Source: Tateyamaria sp. Alg231-49 (GTDB lineage: Bacteria; Pseudomonadota; Alphaproteobacteria; Rhodobacterales; Rhodobacteraceae). From it: a stretch of DNA of 64,000 bases. The stretch spans positions 398,386 to 462,385 of the forward strand of contig NZ_FRFA01000001.1 in NCBI RefSeq assembly GCF_900143535.1, in the 5' to 3' direction. Made by a program: the position numbers and the translations under genes. Numbering within the stretch: the stretch's first letter is position 1; each line of letters starts with the position of its first letter. Positions 34,391 to 42,564 of this stretch are shown here, piece by piece. The notes beneath the pieces were generated by a model that was not told the origin of the DNA, made no database searches, and was given only the letters and a program-made list of their open reading frames with translations.

Positions 34391-35691
34391 GCACGACCCT
34401 GTTCACGAACGCCAAGCTGATCGACCCCGAAGCGGGCACCGTCACCTCTGGTGCGGTGGTCGTCCGCAACGGAAAGATTGCAGACGTCTTAACGCAAAAT
34501 ACTGATCTTGATGAAGACACGTTGGCGCCTGTCAACTTCGACCACGTCATTGACTGCAACCGTAAACACCTCGCCCCCGGCATCGTTGATATCGGGGTAA
34601 AGGTCTGCGAACCGGGTGAGCGCCACAAGGAAAGCTTTGGTTCCGCTGGACTCGCGGCCGCTGCTGGCGGTGTCACCACCATGGTCACACGCCCCGACAC
34701 CGACCCCGTGATCGACAATCCCGAGGCCCTCGAATTTGTCATCCGGCGTGCCCGCGAGGCCGCGCCGGTCAACGTTCTGCCCATGGCCGCATTGACCAAA
34801 GGGCGTGCGGGTCGCGAGATGACCGAAATCGGGTTTCTGCTGGACGCAGGCGCCGTCGCCTTCACCGATTGCGACCATGTGGTCGGCGACACAAAGGTGT
34901 TCGGACGGGCGTTAACCTATGCCCGCAGCCTTGGGGCGCTGGTGCTGGGCCACCCTCAGGATCCCGGTCTATCTGCCGGGGCAGCGGCAACCTCTGGCAA
35001 ATTTGCGAGCTTGCGTGGTCTCTCCGGCGTTTCGCCCATGGCCGAGCGGATGGGGCTCGACCGCGACATCGCAATGATCGAGATGACGGGCGCAAAGTAT
35101 CATGCGGACCAGATCACCGCAGCGCGCGCGCTGCCACCGCTGGAGCGGGCCAAGCAGAACGGGTTCGACATCACGGCAGGCACCTCGATCCACCACCTCA
35201 CACTGAATGCGCTGGACGTTGCGGACTACCGCACCTTCTTCAAGATCAAGCCGCCGCTGAGGGACGAAGAAGACCGCCTCGCCATTGCCCAAGCGGTGGC
35301 GTCCGGTCTGATCGACGTGATTTCGTCCATGCACACCCCGCAAGACGAAGAAAGCAAACGCCTGCCCTTCGAGGCGGCGGCCTCGGGCGCTGTCGCGCTG
35401 GAAACTCTGCTGCCTGCCGCCATGCGCCTGTTCCACAGTGATCACATCACTCTGCCGCAGCTGTGGCGGGCGATGTCGCTGAACCCGGCCAAGCGGTTGG
35501 GACTGGATTGCGGACGTCTTGCCCCTGGCGCTCCGGCGGACCTTGTCCTGTTTGACCCGCACGCGCCCTTTGTGATGGATCGGGCCACACTACATTCCAA
35601 ATCGCGCAACACCCCCTTTGACGGGGCGCGGATGCAGGGTAAAGTTCTCGCGACCTACGTGGCGGGCAAGTCCGTCTATCAAAAACAATAG
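34387..35691 (+). CDS. pyrC: Dihydroorotase-like protein PyrC, metal ligands missing
   Basis: A 434-residue amidohydrolase-fold protein of the dihydroorotase family. Active dihydroorotases carry PGxxDxHxH here, but this protein reads APGIVDIGVKVCEPG, so both histidines are gone. The usual Lys/His sites downstream are also altered (AALTKGRAGREM, GHPQDPGL, ISSMHTPQDEES). Such forms sit beside pyrB in many alphaproteobacteria and resemble the inactive PyrC' of Pseudomonas, which is needed structurally by aspartate carbamoyltransferase. I infer the same role. plsY follows 18 bases later. The start follows a 15-codon leader ORF. Confidence 0.85.
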   Translation: MSTTLFTNAKLIDPEAGTVTSGAVVVRNGKIADVLTQNTDLDEDTLAPVNFDHVIDCNRKHLAPGIVDIGVKVCEPGERHKESFGSAGLAAAAGGVTTMVTRPDTDPVIDNPEALEFVIRRAREAAPVNVLPMAALTKGRAGREMTEIGFLLDAGAVAFTDCDHVVGDTKVFGRALTYARSLGALVLGHPQDPGLSAGAAATSGKFASLRGLSGVSPMAERMGLDRDIAMIEMTGAKYHADQITAARALPPLERAKQNGFDITAGTSIHHLTLNALDVADYRTFFKIKPPLRDEEDRLAIAQAVASGLIDVISSMHTPQDEESKRLPFEAAASGAVALETLLPAAMRLFHSDHITLPQLWRAMSLNPAKRLGLDCGRLAPGAPADLVLFDPHAPFVMDRATLHSKSRNTPFDGARMQGKVLATYVAGKSVYQKQ

Positions 35692-35709
35692 ATATCAAAG
35701 GCTTGGCAC

Positions 35710-36324
35710 ATGCCGCTGATTGAAACCCCGACGACCATCCTGCTGCTCTGGGCAGTCATCGGCTATGCGCTCGGCTCCATACCGTTCGGTATGGTGCTGG
35801 CGCGCGTCATGGGCCTTGGCAACCTGCGCGAGATCGGATCCGGCAATATCGGGGCCACAAACGTCTTGCGCACGGGCAACAAACTGGCTGCTGCCCTTAC
35901 CCTGCTGTTGGACGCGGCAAAAGGAGCGGCAGCGCTGCTTTTGGCGCGCTATGCCACGGGTGCAGAGGATGCAGCCCAACTGGCCGGCCTCGCTGCGATG
36001 ATCGGGCACTGCTATCCCGTCTGGCTCAAGTTTCAGGGCGGTAAAGGCGTCGCGACATTTCTGGGCCTGTTGCTGGCGCTGGCATGGCCTGTGGGGTTGG
36101 GTGCGTGCATCGCGTGGCTGATCGGGGCGGGCCTGTTCCGTATCTCGTCCATGGGGGCGCTGGTGGCCGCGGCAGCATCGACCTTTCTGATGATGTTCCT
36201 TGGTCGACCAGACGCGTTGGTTCTGGGTGCGATCCTTACATTGCTGATCTTCTGGCGTCATCGCGCCAACATTGCGCGGATCAAGGCAGGCACTGAACCG
36301 AAGATCGGCAAAAAGAGCCAGTGA
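35710..36324 (+). CDS. plsY: Glycerol-3-phosphate acyltransferase PlsY
   Basis: A 204-residue inner-membrane enzyme that transfers an acyl group from acyl-phosphate to glycerol-3-phosphate, the first step of phospholipid synthesis. The family motifs are all present: GYALGSIPFGMVLARVMGLG, IGSGNIGATNVLRTGNK, and HCYPVWLKFQGGKGVATFLG. About five membrane helices are visible. It follows pyrC and its TGA overlaps the GTG start of the next small gene. Confidence 0.96.
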   Translation: MPLIETPTTILLLWAVIGYALGSIPFGMVLARVMGLGNLREIGSGNIGATNVLRTGNKLAAALTLLLDAAKGAAALLLARYATGAEDAAQLAGLAAMIGHCYPVWLKFQGGKGVATFLGLLLALAWPVGLGACIAWLIGAGLFRISSMGALVAAAASTFLMMFLGRPDALVLGAILTLLIFWRHRANIARIKAGTEPKIGKKSQ

Positions 36325-36629
36325 CCCCCTTTGAGGCCGCATTGCACGCCTTGCCTGTCGGTACCTTTAACGGGCGCGCGGCGGGGCGGCGTTATGTGGT
36401 GACGAAATCGGCATTCTCAGGGGGGCGCGCTGTCAAGCTGGTGGCCGAAGAACTGGGTGGTACAGATTACATCAGCCTCAACTGGTATGATCTGGCGGCT
36501 GGTGGCGTGCTGAAACCCTGCGAGATGCCAAAGGCGAAGGTTGTCACCTTTGTGCTGGGCTTGTCAGTCGACCAAGAGCAATCAGACACGTCGGTTCAAC
36601 TGGTGGACCGGCCCCAATTGGCACCGTGA
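36321..36629 (+). CDS. Conserved small protein downstream of plsY
   Basis: A 102-residue basic protein. The core VGTFNGRAAGRRYVVTKSAF, SGGRAVKLVAEELGGTDYIS and LNWYDLAAGGVLKPCEMP suggests a small beta-rich fold, and homologues follow plsY in related genomes as I recall. The function is unknown. The GTG start overlaps the plsY stop (GTGA), which implies cotranslation. The last ~20 residues differ from what I remember of the family and may be a local extension. Confidence 0.7.
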   Translation: MTPFEAALHALPVGTFNGRAAGRRYVVTKSAFSGGRAVKLVAEELGGTDYISLNWYDLAAGGVLKPCEMPKAKVVTFVLGLSVDQEQSDTSVQLVDRPQLAP

Positions 36630-36993
36630 CACCAAGAGTGAACGGCGCGCCTACATCAAGGGTTTGTTTACCGACTTTGCTGCCGCACACACCCATCAGA
36701 CATATGAGCCCATAGCCCGCGTCTTTGTCCGGCGCCACGTTTTGCCGACGCATGTGCAGGCACTTTCTGCCCTTGGCTGAGTTGAGTGCACCACATGCGG
36801 ATTGGCCCGGCATGCGCATTCGATCCTGTCCAATATCAGAAAAAACACGCCAACCAACACTGCCACAGTAACTCGGTGCACGGGGCCACAAGCGCCGCCA
36901 CGACATCGCACAGAAACCGTCACAGTCGCGCCTCAATACACACTCATAACGTGCATGAACAATCAATGCCGACACGAAGAGGGCAGCACCGTT
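36630..36993. other. Gene-free interval before the DUF805 gene
   Basis: About 364 bases. Open frames here are out of register with neighbouring genes and lack ribosome sites. No RNA gene, repeat or terminator was recognised, and the DUF805 promoter should be in the last part. Confidence 0.35.
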
Positions 36994-37605
36994 ATGGGTT
37001 TTTTTGAAGCGATCAACTCAGTCTTTGCAGGCTATTTCAAATTTTCAGGCCGCGCGACGCGCCCAGAATTCTGGTGGTTTTTCCTGTTTGAAGTCCTCGT
37101 GGGCGGGGCCGCCTTTGCGATTGACACCTCCCTTGTCGTCAGCACACTGAACGCTGCGGCCTGGAACGAAACCGCGTTGCTGGCGCTCAGTCCTCTCGAC
37201 TTTATGCTGACGTATTACATGCTGATCACGTTTATTCCTCGCATGGCCGTAACCATACGCCGCTTGCATGATGTGGGACTGTCGGGGTTCTTTTACCTGA
37301 TGTATTTCGTCCCAATCGTGGGTGGCTTGGTCGTTTTTGTTCTGACCCTTCTCCCATCAGAGGCTGACACCAACATTCATGGCCCGGGCCCGTTCCAGCG
37401 TGGTGGTGGCATGCCTTCGCCCAAGCCGCGTGCGGGCGGTGGTGGCCTTGCTGCACAGCGCAAGCACGACCCGATGCAAGGCTATGCCGTTCTCGACAAG
37501 ATCAAAGAACAACCCACGCCCGAAGTGCTGGCCGCGCGCAAGGCCGAGGTACGCGCCCTCTACGAGCGGCGCGTGCTGGGTAAAGGACCGATTGTGGCCG
37601 AATAG
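36994..37605 (+). CDS. DUF805 membrane protein
   Basis: A 203-residue protein. The N-terminal 120 residues are a DUF805 domain with about three membrane helices: YFKFSGRATRPEFWWFFLFE, RMAVTIRRLHDVGLSGFFYL and PIVGGLVVFVLTLLPSE. A Gly/Pro-rich linker follows, and a charged soluble C-terminal tail ends in a helix (EVLAARKAEVRALYERRVLG). DUF805 proteins have no established function. I start at ATG 36994, which gives the normal N-terminus. It is convergent with gshA, with only four bases between the stops. Confidence 0.88.
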   Translation: MGFFEAINSVFAGYFKFSGRATRPEFWWFFLFEVLVGGAAFAIDTSLVVSTLNAAAWNETALLALSPLDFMLTYYMLITFIPRMAVTIRRLHDVGLSGFFYLMYFVPIVGGLVVFVLTLLPSEADTNIHGPGPFQRGGGMPSPKPRAGGGGLAAQRKHDPMQGYAVLDKIKEQPTPEVLAARKAEVRALYERRVLGKGPIVAE

Positions 37606-37609
37606 TGCG

Positions 37610-38980
37610 TCAGTACGAATAGGCCTCGAACACACGCGTGACGTCACCATCCCAGTCGTTGTGGTAATGTGCGATCAGTTCATCCGCCAGCGTCTGACCG
37701 GATTCCAAACTGGCCTCAAGTTCGTTGAGAAAGTGGGTTTCATCCGGGATCAGCCCCCCGGCCCCGGGACGCGCGCGCGACACCAAACCCGCACGTGAAA
37801 TCGCCACTGCTTCGCGGGCCAAATCCTGCATCTTGATCCCGTTTGCCTCGCCCTGAAGCCCATCGACCGACGCGGCAACGCGCAGCCCTTCGCGGGTTTC
37901 AGCATCCAACCCTTTGACGAGATCCCATGCGGCGTCCAGCGCCGTCTGGTCATACATCAGCCCCACCCAGAACGCGGGCAGCGCGCACAGTCGCCGCCAA
38001 GGCCCACCGTCTGCGCCGCGCATCTCGATGAACTTTTTCACCCGCGCCTCGGGAAAGGCCGTCGTCATGTGATCGGCCCAGTCGCTGAGCGTCGGGGTTT
38101 CACCTGGCAATGCGGGCAGTTTCCCGGCCATAAAATCGCGAAAGGACATGCCCAGCGCGTCAATGTATTTGCCATCGCGGTAAACAAAGTACATCGGCAC
38201 ATCGAGCGCGTATTGCACCCAACGTTCGAACCCAAAATCTTCGTCGAACACAAACGGCACCATGCCTGTGCGCGCCGGGTCCAGATCCCGCCAAACACGG
38301 CTGCGCCAGGATTTGTGCCCGTTTAGCTTCCCCTCAAAGAACGGAGAACTTGCGAACAGCGCGGTCGCCACAGGTTGCAACGCGATGGCGACGCGCATTT
38401 TTTGCACCATGTCGGCTTCGGTCGCAAAATCAAGGTTCACTTGCACCGTGCAGGTCCGCCGCATCATGGTCCGTCCCATGGTGCCGACGCGGCCCATGTA
38501 GGCATCCATCAGCTTGTAGCGGCCCTTGGGCATCAGTGGCATATCTTCATGCAGCCAGTGCGGGGCGGCTCCGAGGCCGATAAAGCCGGCTCCCAGACTT
38601 TCGCAGACGTCCTTAACCTCGCTGAGGTGTTGGTTCACCTCGTCACAGGTCTCATGGATCGTCTCAAGTGGTGCCCCGGCCAATTCCAGCGCGCCACCGG
38701 GTTCGAGGCTGATATTGCACATCCCCTTTTCGAGCCCGGTGAGTTTGCCGCCTTCGCGCAACTCGCTCCACCCGTGTCGGTCGCGCAAGCTGCCAAGGAT
38801 CGCCTCGATAGATCGTGGCCCCTCGAAGGGGAGCGGTTTCAGAGTGTCGGTGCAATAGCCGAACTTTTCGTGCTCGGTGCCGATGCGCCAGTCTTCTTTT
38901 GGCTTGCACCCGCTTTCCATGAAACCGGCAAGTTGGTCGTGGTGTTCGATGGGCCCGCCGCCGGACTGAGGAATGGACAT
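37610..38980 (-). CDS. gshA: Glutamate-cysteine ligase
   Basis: A 456-residue GshA of the plant/alphaproteobacterial type (GCS2, PF04107). It joins glutamate and cysteine as the first step of glutathione synthesis. Visible conserved parts are WRIGTEHEKFGY near residue 31, ISLEPGGALELAGAPLETIH, GRYKLMDAYM and TCTVQVNLDFATEADMV. Upstream on the same strand are a membrane protein, a GNAT gene and rsmE. The 230-base gap directly upstream holds three tandem hairpin repeats. Confidence 0.95.
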   Translation of the reverse strand: MSIPQSGGGPIEHHDQLAGFMESGCKPKEDWRIGTEHEKFGYCTDTLKPLPFEGPRSIEAILGSLRDRHGWSELREGGKLTGLEKGMCNISLEPGGALELAGAPLETIHETCDEVNQHLSEVKDVCESLGAGFIGLGAAPHWLHEDMPLMPKGRYKLMDAYMGRVGTMGRTMMRRTCTVQVNLDFATEADMVQKMRVAIALQPVATALFASSPFFEGKLNGHKSWRSRVWRDLDPARTGMVPFVFDEDFGFERWVQYALDVPMYFVYRDGKYIDALGMSFRDFMAGKLPALPGETPTLSDWADHMTTAFPEARVKKFIEMRGADGGPWRRLCALPAFWVGLMYDQTALDAAWDLVKGLDAETREGLRVAASVDGLQGEANGIKMQDLAREAVAISRAGLVSRARPGAGGLIPDETHFLNELEASLESGQTLADELIAHYHNDWDGDVTRVFEAYSY

Positions 38981-39080
38981 GGGGCGTGCTCCGCAAATGC
39001 CTGAAATTCGAACCTAAGGGATGGTGCGATTTGGACGGGGTGTCAATGTGTGAGGACGGTGCGCTGGATCACGAGATGTT

Positions 39081-39164
39081 GCGCGGATACGCGCACCAAC
39101 AACTTGCGGCGCGGATACGCGCACCACAAACTTGCACCGCGCATCCGCGCATCACAAACGTGTC
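39081..39164 (-). repeat. Three tandem 28-base repeats, each forming a hairpin
   Basis: Units start at 39081, 39109 and 39137. The first two are almost identical, and the third is diverged. Each holds an inverted repeat with a 4-base loop, GCGCG-GATA-CGCGC in units 1 and 2 and GCGC-ATCC-GCGC in unit 3. The stem is therefore kept although its loop changed. They lie between the 39212-39748 gene and gshA, in the gshA leader on the minus strand. There are no spacers of other sequence, so this is not a CRISPR array. Confidence 0.75.
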
Positions 39165-39211
39165 GTGGCCAGCGCATCGCTGCTGCGCCATGCTTTGGCG
39201 CGGACCTGTCC

Positions 39212-39748
39212 TCAGGCGCGCCCGAGCGGTTGCATTTGTGCAAGGCCGGGTGCGCTCCGTTGCCAGATCACCACGGGTGTCGCCGGGGCTGCGCGCAATT
39301 GCGACAGCATATGCTCAGTCTTGAGCCCAGGCAGGCTGGCGAATGCATCAAACAGAGCATCCGCGCCGTCTGCATCAACCGGGATCATGAGTGCTGGCTG
39401 CCCTTGCTGTTCCAGCCGCCAGTGCGCGGGCCGTTGCGCCCCGTCCAGTGTCAGCCGCGACATCTCTCGCAGGGCAACGGCGCCGCCGGTGAGTGGCCCA
39501 AAATAGGTCACCTGCCCTTCGTCCACCTGCACAGTTCCAAGGCCTACGCCCGCAGAGCGAAAGCGACCGCGTTGCAGACCCACCATGATCAGCGCACCTG
39601 CCCCGACCAGCAGCACCGGCGCGAGATAGCCCAAGAGCCCGCCCGGCCCAGCCAACCACCACAGCGCGAGAACAGCCAAGGCAATGCCAAACAGCACTTC
39701 ACGCCAGCGCCATAGCGCTGCTTTGGCTTCGGGTCGGAAGAACGTCAT
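39212..39748 (-). CDS. Conserved membrane protein, unknown function
   Basis: A 178-residue protein with two adjacent N-terminal membrane helices (EVLFGIALAVLALWWLAGPG and LGYLAPVLLVGAGALIMVGL), joined by a short loop. A soluble PH-like beta-rich region follows (GTVQVDEGQVTYFGPLTGG, MSRLTLDGAQRPAHW). Such two-helix plus PH-like architectures are common in uncharacterised bacterial proteins. I chose ATG 39748 because the residues upstream look unrelated. It is alone between the GNAT gene and the repeats before gshA. Confidence 0.7.
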   Translation of the reverse strand: MTFFRPEAKAALWRWREVLFGIALAVLALWWLAGPGGLLGYLAPVLLVGAGALIMVGLQRGRFRSAGVGLGTVQVDEGQVTYFGPLTGGAVALREMSRLTLDGAQRPAHWRLEQQGQPALMIPVDADGADALFDAFASLPGLKTEHMLSQLRAAPATPVVIWQRSAPGLAQMQPLGRA

Positions 39749-39943
39749 TTGAACCACTTTCTTACATGCATGTTGCAAATATAGGCATTCGAGTGCCGCC
39801 TGCGCAGTCCCTTTTGTGGCGCAAGGCAAAAGATCTACTTTTGCCATTGGAAGTCAAAGGGCAAAGCGACCCGCCTTGGTGGAATGCGGATATCGCCCCG
39901 ACAGATGGGTATCTGACAGCGCCGCCCACCCACCTTTGCTGGT

Positions 39944-40807
39944 CTATTCCGGTTCGCCGACCACACGCGGTGTGGCCAACAGCGCCACGCGGTACTCTCC
40001 CACATGTTGGAAACCCAACGCCTCGTAGGCCCGCGCGGCAACTGCGTTGTGGGCAAAAAGCACCGATTGCGTCACCCCTTGGGCTCCGCACTGCCGAAGC
40101 AACCCCGCAGTGGCGCGCCGAGCATAGCCGTTTCCGCGCATCCCATCGGGCGTAAAGACGCCGCCCACTTGCACGATATCAGGCAGGCGGGCGTTGATCC
40201 CGGCCATGGCAAGCGGCGTCCCGTTCTCTTCAAGGATCACAACATCATCGCTGCCTATGGCAGCGCCTGCGCGCGCTTTGGCCCACTCTGTCGGTCCATC
40301 ACCCGGCTCTGCCTGCTCAGTGTCCAACGCATAGGTCGTGAACCACGCCTCAAGCAACGCCCGGTCTTTTTCGGCGGGTGTGCGCACTGTCCCGGGCACG
40401 TCTGCCAAGTCCGTCAGAGTCAGGTGGTAAAGAGGCTCGTCCGCCAACACTGCCCACGGCCCAAGCGTCAGCCCGGTCGCGGAAAGGCAGGCCGCCACCT
40501 GAATGGGTCGACCCGTCATACCCGCCACCTTTCGTCCTTTGATTGCTGCGGCAAAGGCATCCCAGTCTTCGGGCGGCGCGTCCGGGGCTTGCGCCATAAG
40601 GTAGCCGCCATTGCTGATCCCAAAAATGCCGGTGATCTCTTGTCTTTCTGTCGTCAGAAAGAAGGTCGTCCCATGCGGGTGCGTTTGTTCATCAGTGCCG
40701 TGCGCGGCAAGGTTGCTGCGCAAGAACATGGATGTGGCCGCGAATTGCGCCAAAAACACCTCCATCGCCTCTGCGTCCTGAGGCATTGCGCGCCGCAAAT
40801 CAGTCAT
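39944..40807 (-). CDS. GNAT-family N-acetyltransferase
   Basis: A 287-residue protein. The C-terminal ~130 residues are a GNAT domain with the acetyl-CoA loop GMRGNGYARRATAGLLR and the closing NAVAARAYEALGFQHVGEYR. The N-terminal half (starting LRRAMPQDAEAMEVFLAQF) is a second, degenerate GNAT-like unit. Substrate unknown. Its ATG overlaps the rsmE stop by four bases, so it is cotranslated with the 16S rRNA methyltransferase gene. Confidence 0.85.
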   Translation of the reverse strand: MTDLRRAMPQDAEAMEVFLAQFAATSMFLRSNLAAHGTDEQTHPHGTTFFLTTERQEITGIFGISNGGYLMAQAPDAPPEDWDAFAAAIKGRKVAGMTGRPIQVAACLSATGLTLGPWAVLADEPLYHLTLTDLADVPGTVRTPAEKDRALLEAWFTTYALDTEQAEPGDGPTEWAKARAGAAIGSDDVVILEENGTPLAMAGINARLPDIVQVGGVFTPDGMRGNGYARRATAGLLRQCGAQGVTQSVLFAHNAVAARAYEALGFQHVGEYRVALLATPRVVGEPE

Positions 40808-41529
40808 TGCCAATCCCCAAGCTGGCGTTGCCACAGGGTCATTGCAGCAACGGCCGCTGTGTCCGCGCGCAATATACGCGGCCCGAGGGCGACGGCGTGG
40901 GCAGTGTCCAGCGCGTGCAGTCGATTGCGTTCCTTGTCCGAAAACCCGCCCTCCGGACCGATCAGGATCGCCCAGGGCCCGGGAGTATCCGGCAAGGCGG
41001 AGGGGTCCTCGGCCCCAGCCAAACCCTCGTCACAGAACATCAGAGCACGATCACCCAGATCGGCCAATGCACGATCCAGTTTGATCATCTCTGCCACTTG
41101 CGGAACGTATGTCCCACCGCATTGCTCGGCAGCCTCAACCGCGTGGGCTTGGAGCCGGTCGCGCTGCACCCGGCCTGCATTGGTAAAGTCAGTTTGCACA
41201 GGCAGAATCCGCCGCGCACCCATTTCGGCGGCCTTTTCCACGATGAAATCCGTGCGCGCCTTCTTGATCGGGGCAAAGAGCAGCCAAAGGTCGGGCGGCA
41301 TTTGCAAGGCCCGTGTCTGCGCAACACATGTAAGCACTCCGCCGCGCTTGCCCGCCTCGGTCACGTCTGCATGCCATTCGCCATCTTGCCCGTTGAACAG
41401 AGCGACAGCACCCCCAACGGCCAGCCGCATTACCCCAAATAGGTAATGCGCCTGCTCCCGCGACAACGGCACGGATTGCCCCTGCCCCAAAGGGTGCTCT
41501 ACATAAAGGCGGATTTTCGGCGTAACCAT
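40804..41529 (-). CDS. rsmE: 16S rRNA (uracil-1498-N3)-methyltransferase RsmE
   Basis: A 241-residue SPOUT-class methyltransferase. An N-terminal PUA-like part contains HYLFGVMRLAVGGAVALFNG. The SPOUT knot shows LIGPEGGFSDKERNRL and ALGPRILRADTAAVAAM, the SAM-binding signature of RsmE. It methylates U1498 of 16S rRNA at N3. The start at 41529 is only 11 bases from the divergent ubiA start. Confidence 0.95.
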   Translation of the reverse strand: MVTPKIRLYVEHPLGQGQSVPLSREQAHYLFGVMRLAVGGAVALFNGQDGEWHADVTEAGKRGGVLTCVAQTRALQMPPDLWLLFAPIKKARTDFIVEKAAEMGARRILPVQTDFTNAGRVQRDRLQAHAVEAAEQCGGTYVPQVAEMIKLDRALADLGDRALMFCDEGLAGAEDPSALPDTPGPWAILIGPEGGFSDKERNRLHALDTAHAVALGPRILRADTAAVAAMTLWQRQLGDWQ

Positions 41530-41540
41530 AAGGCCTTCAT
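41530..41540. promoter_or_regulatory. 11-base gap with ribosome sites for both rsmE and ubiA
   Basis: The whole gap is AAGGCCTTCAT. AAGGCCTT is palindromic. On the plus strand AAGG lies seven bases before the ubiA ATG, and on the minus strand GAAGG lies four bases before the rsmE ATG. Each promoter must therefore lie inside the other gene. Confidence 0.7.
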
Positions 41541-42503
41541 ATGACCAACACGTCTCCTGTACCAGATGGTCAGGTTGCTGACGCGGAAGACCGCAACTGG
41601 GTGGACCTTTATGCCCCGGCTTCAACGCGCCCCTACTTGCGCCTATCGCGCGCAGATCGCCCGATAGGCACGTGGCTGTTGTTGCTGCCGTGTTGGTGGG
41701 GACTGGCCCTTGCCATCATCCACGACCAGCAGATGGGTTGGCAGGACGCATGGATCGCCATTGGCTGTGCAGCGGGCGCGTGGCTGATGCGGGGGGCGGG
41801 ATGCACGTGGAACGACATTACAGACCGCGACTTTGACGGGCAGGTCGAACGCACGCGGTCGCGGCCCATCCCTGCGGGTCAGGTCAGTGTCAAAGGGGCC
41901 GTGGTTTGGATGTGCGTGCAGTCACTGTTGGCATTTGGCATCCTGCTGACGTTCTATGTGAACGCAATCCTCTTGGGTATCCTTGCCCTGTTGCCCGTCG
42001 CCATCTACCCCTTCGCCAAACGGTTCACGTGGTGGCCGCAGGTGTTCCTTGGGCTTGCATTCAATTGGGGCGCGCTGCTCGCGTGGACGGCTCATACCGG
42101 CGCGCTGGAGGCTCCGGCCGTCGTTCTGTACCTCGCAGGAATTGCATGGACGCTGTTTTACGACACCATCTATGCGCATCAGGACACCGAAGACGACGCG
42201 CTGATCGGGGTTAAATCCACCGCGCGGCTGTTCGGAGAGCAGACGGCCGCGTGGTTGCGACGTTTTTTGATGGCCACAGTAGGCCTCATGGGGATTGCGG
42301 TGATCTTTGCGGCGATTGATGACGCATCGGTTATGGCAATGGTCCTTGCCCTTGGCGGGCCATGGGCGATGGGCTGGCATATGGCGTGGCAATTGCGCGG
42401 ACTCGACATCGAAAACCCGGCCAAATGCCTGCAACTCTTCCGGTCAAACCGAGACACCGGCATCATCCCGCTGCTGTTTTTTTGCGCAGCCCTGTTCGTG
42501 TGA
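41541..42503 (+). CDS. ubiA: 4-hydroxybenzoate polyprenyltransferase UbiA
   Basis: A 320-residue integral membrane prenyltransferase of ubiquinone synthesis. Both Asp-rich motifs are present, AGCTWNDITDRDFDGQVERT (first, residues ~88-107) and FYDTIYAHQDTEDDALIGVK (second). Eight or nine hydrophobic helices are visible. The N-terminus carries ~35 polar residues before the first helix, as in related bacteria. It is back to back with rsmE across 11 bases. A 61-base gap separates it from the OmpA-type gene downstream. Confidence 0.95.
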   Translation: MTNTSPVPDGQVADAEDRNWVDLYAPASTRPYLRLSRADRPIGTWLLLLPCWWGLALAIIHDQQMGWQDAWIAIGCAAGAWLMRGAGCTWNDITDRDFDGQVERTRSRPIPAGQVSVKGAVVWMCVQSLLAFGILLTFYVNAILLGILALLPVAIYPFAKRFTWWPQVFLGLAFNWGALLAWTAHTGALEAPAVVLYLAGIAWTLFYDTIYAHQDTEDDALIGVKSTARLFGEQTAAWLRRFLMATVGLMGIAVIFAAIDDASVMAMVLALGGPWAMGWHMAWQLRGLDIENPAKCLQLFRSNRDTGIIPLLFFCAALFV

Positions 42504-42564
42504 TTGAAACGCGCGCGCGACAGGCTTAAGTCTGTCGGGCACGTCCCCAGGCAAAGGCCCGCAT

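Noticed and set aside
39081..39164. Possible CRISPR array
   Set aside because: The units are directly adjacent with no unique spacers, and no cas genes are present.
39764..39773. 10-base palindrome ACATGCATGT upstream of the 39212-39748 gene
   Set aside because: A single short palindrome is not enough to support an operator.
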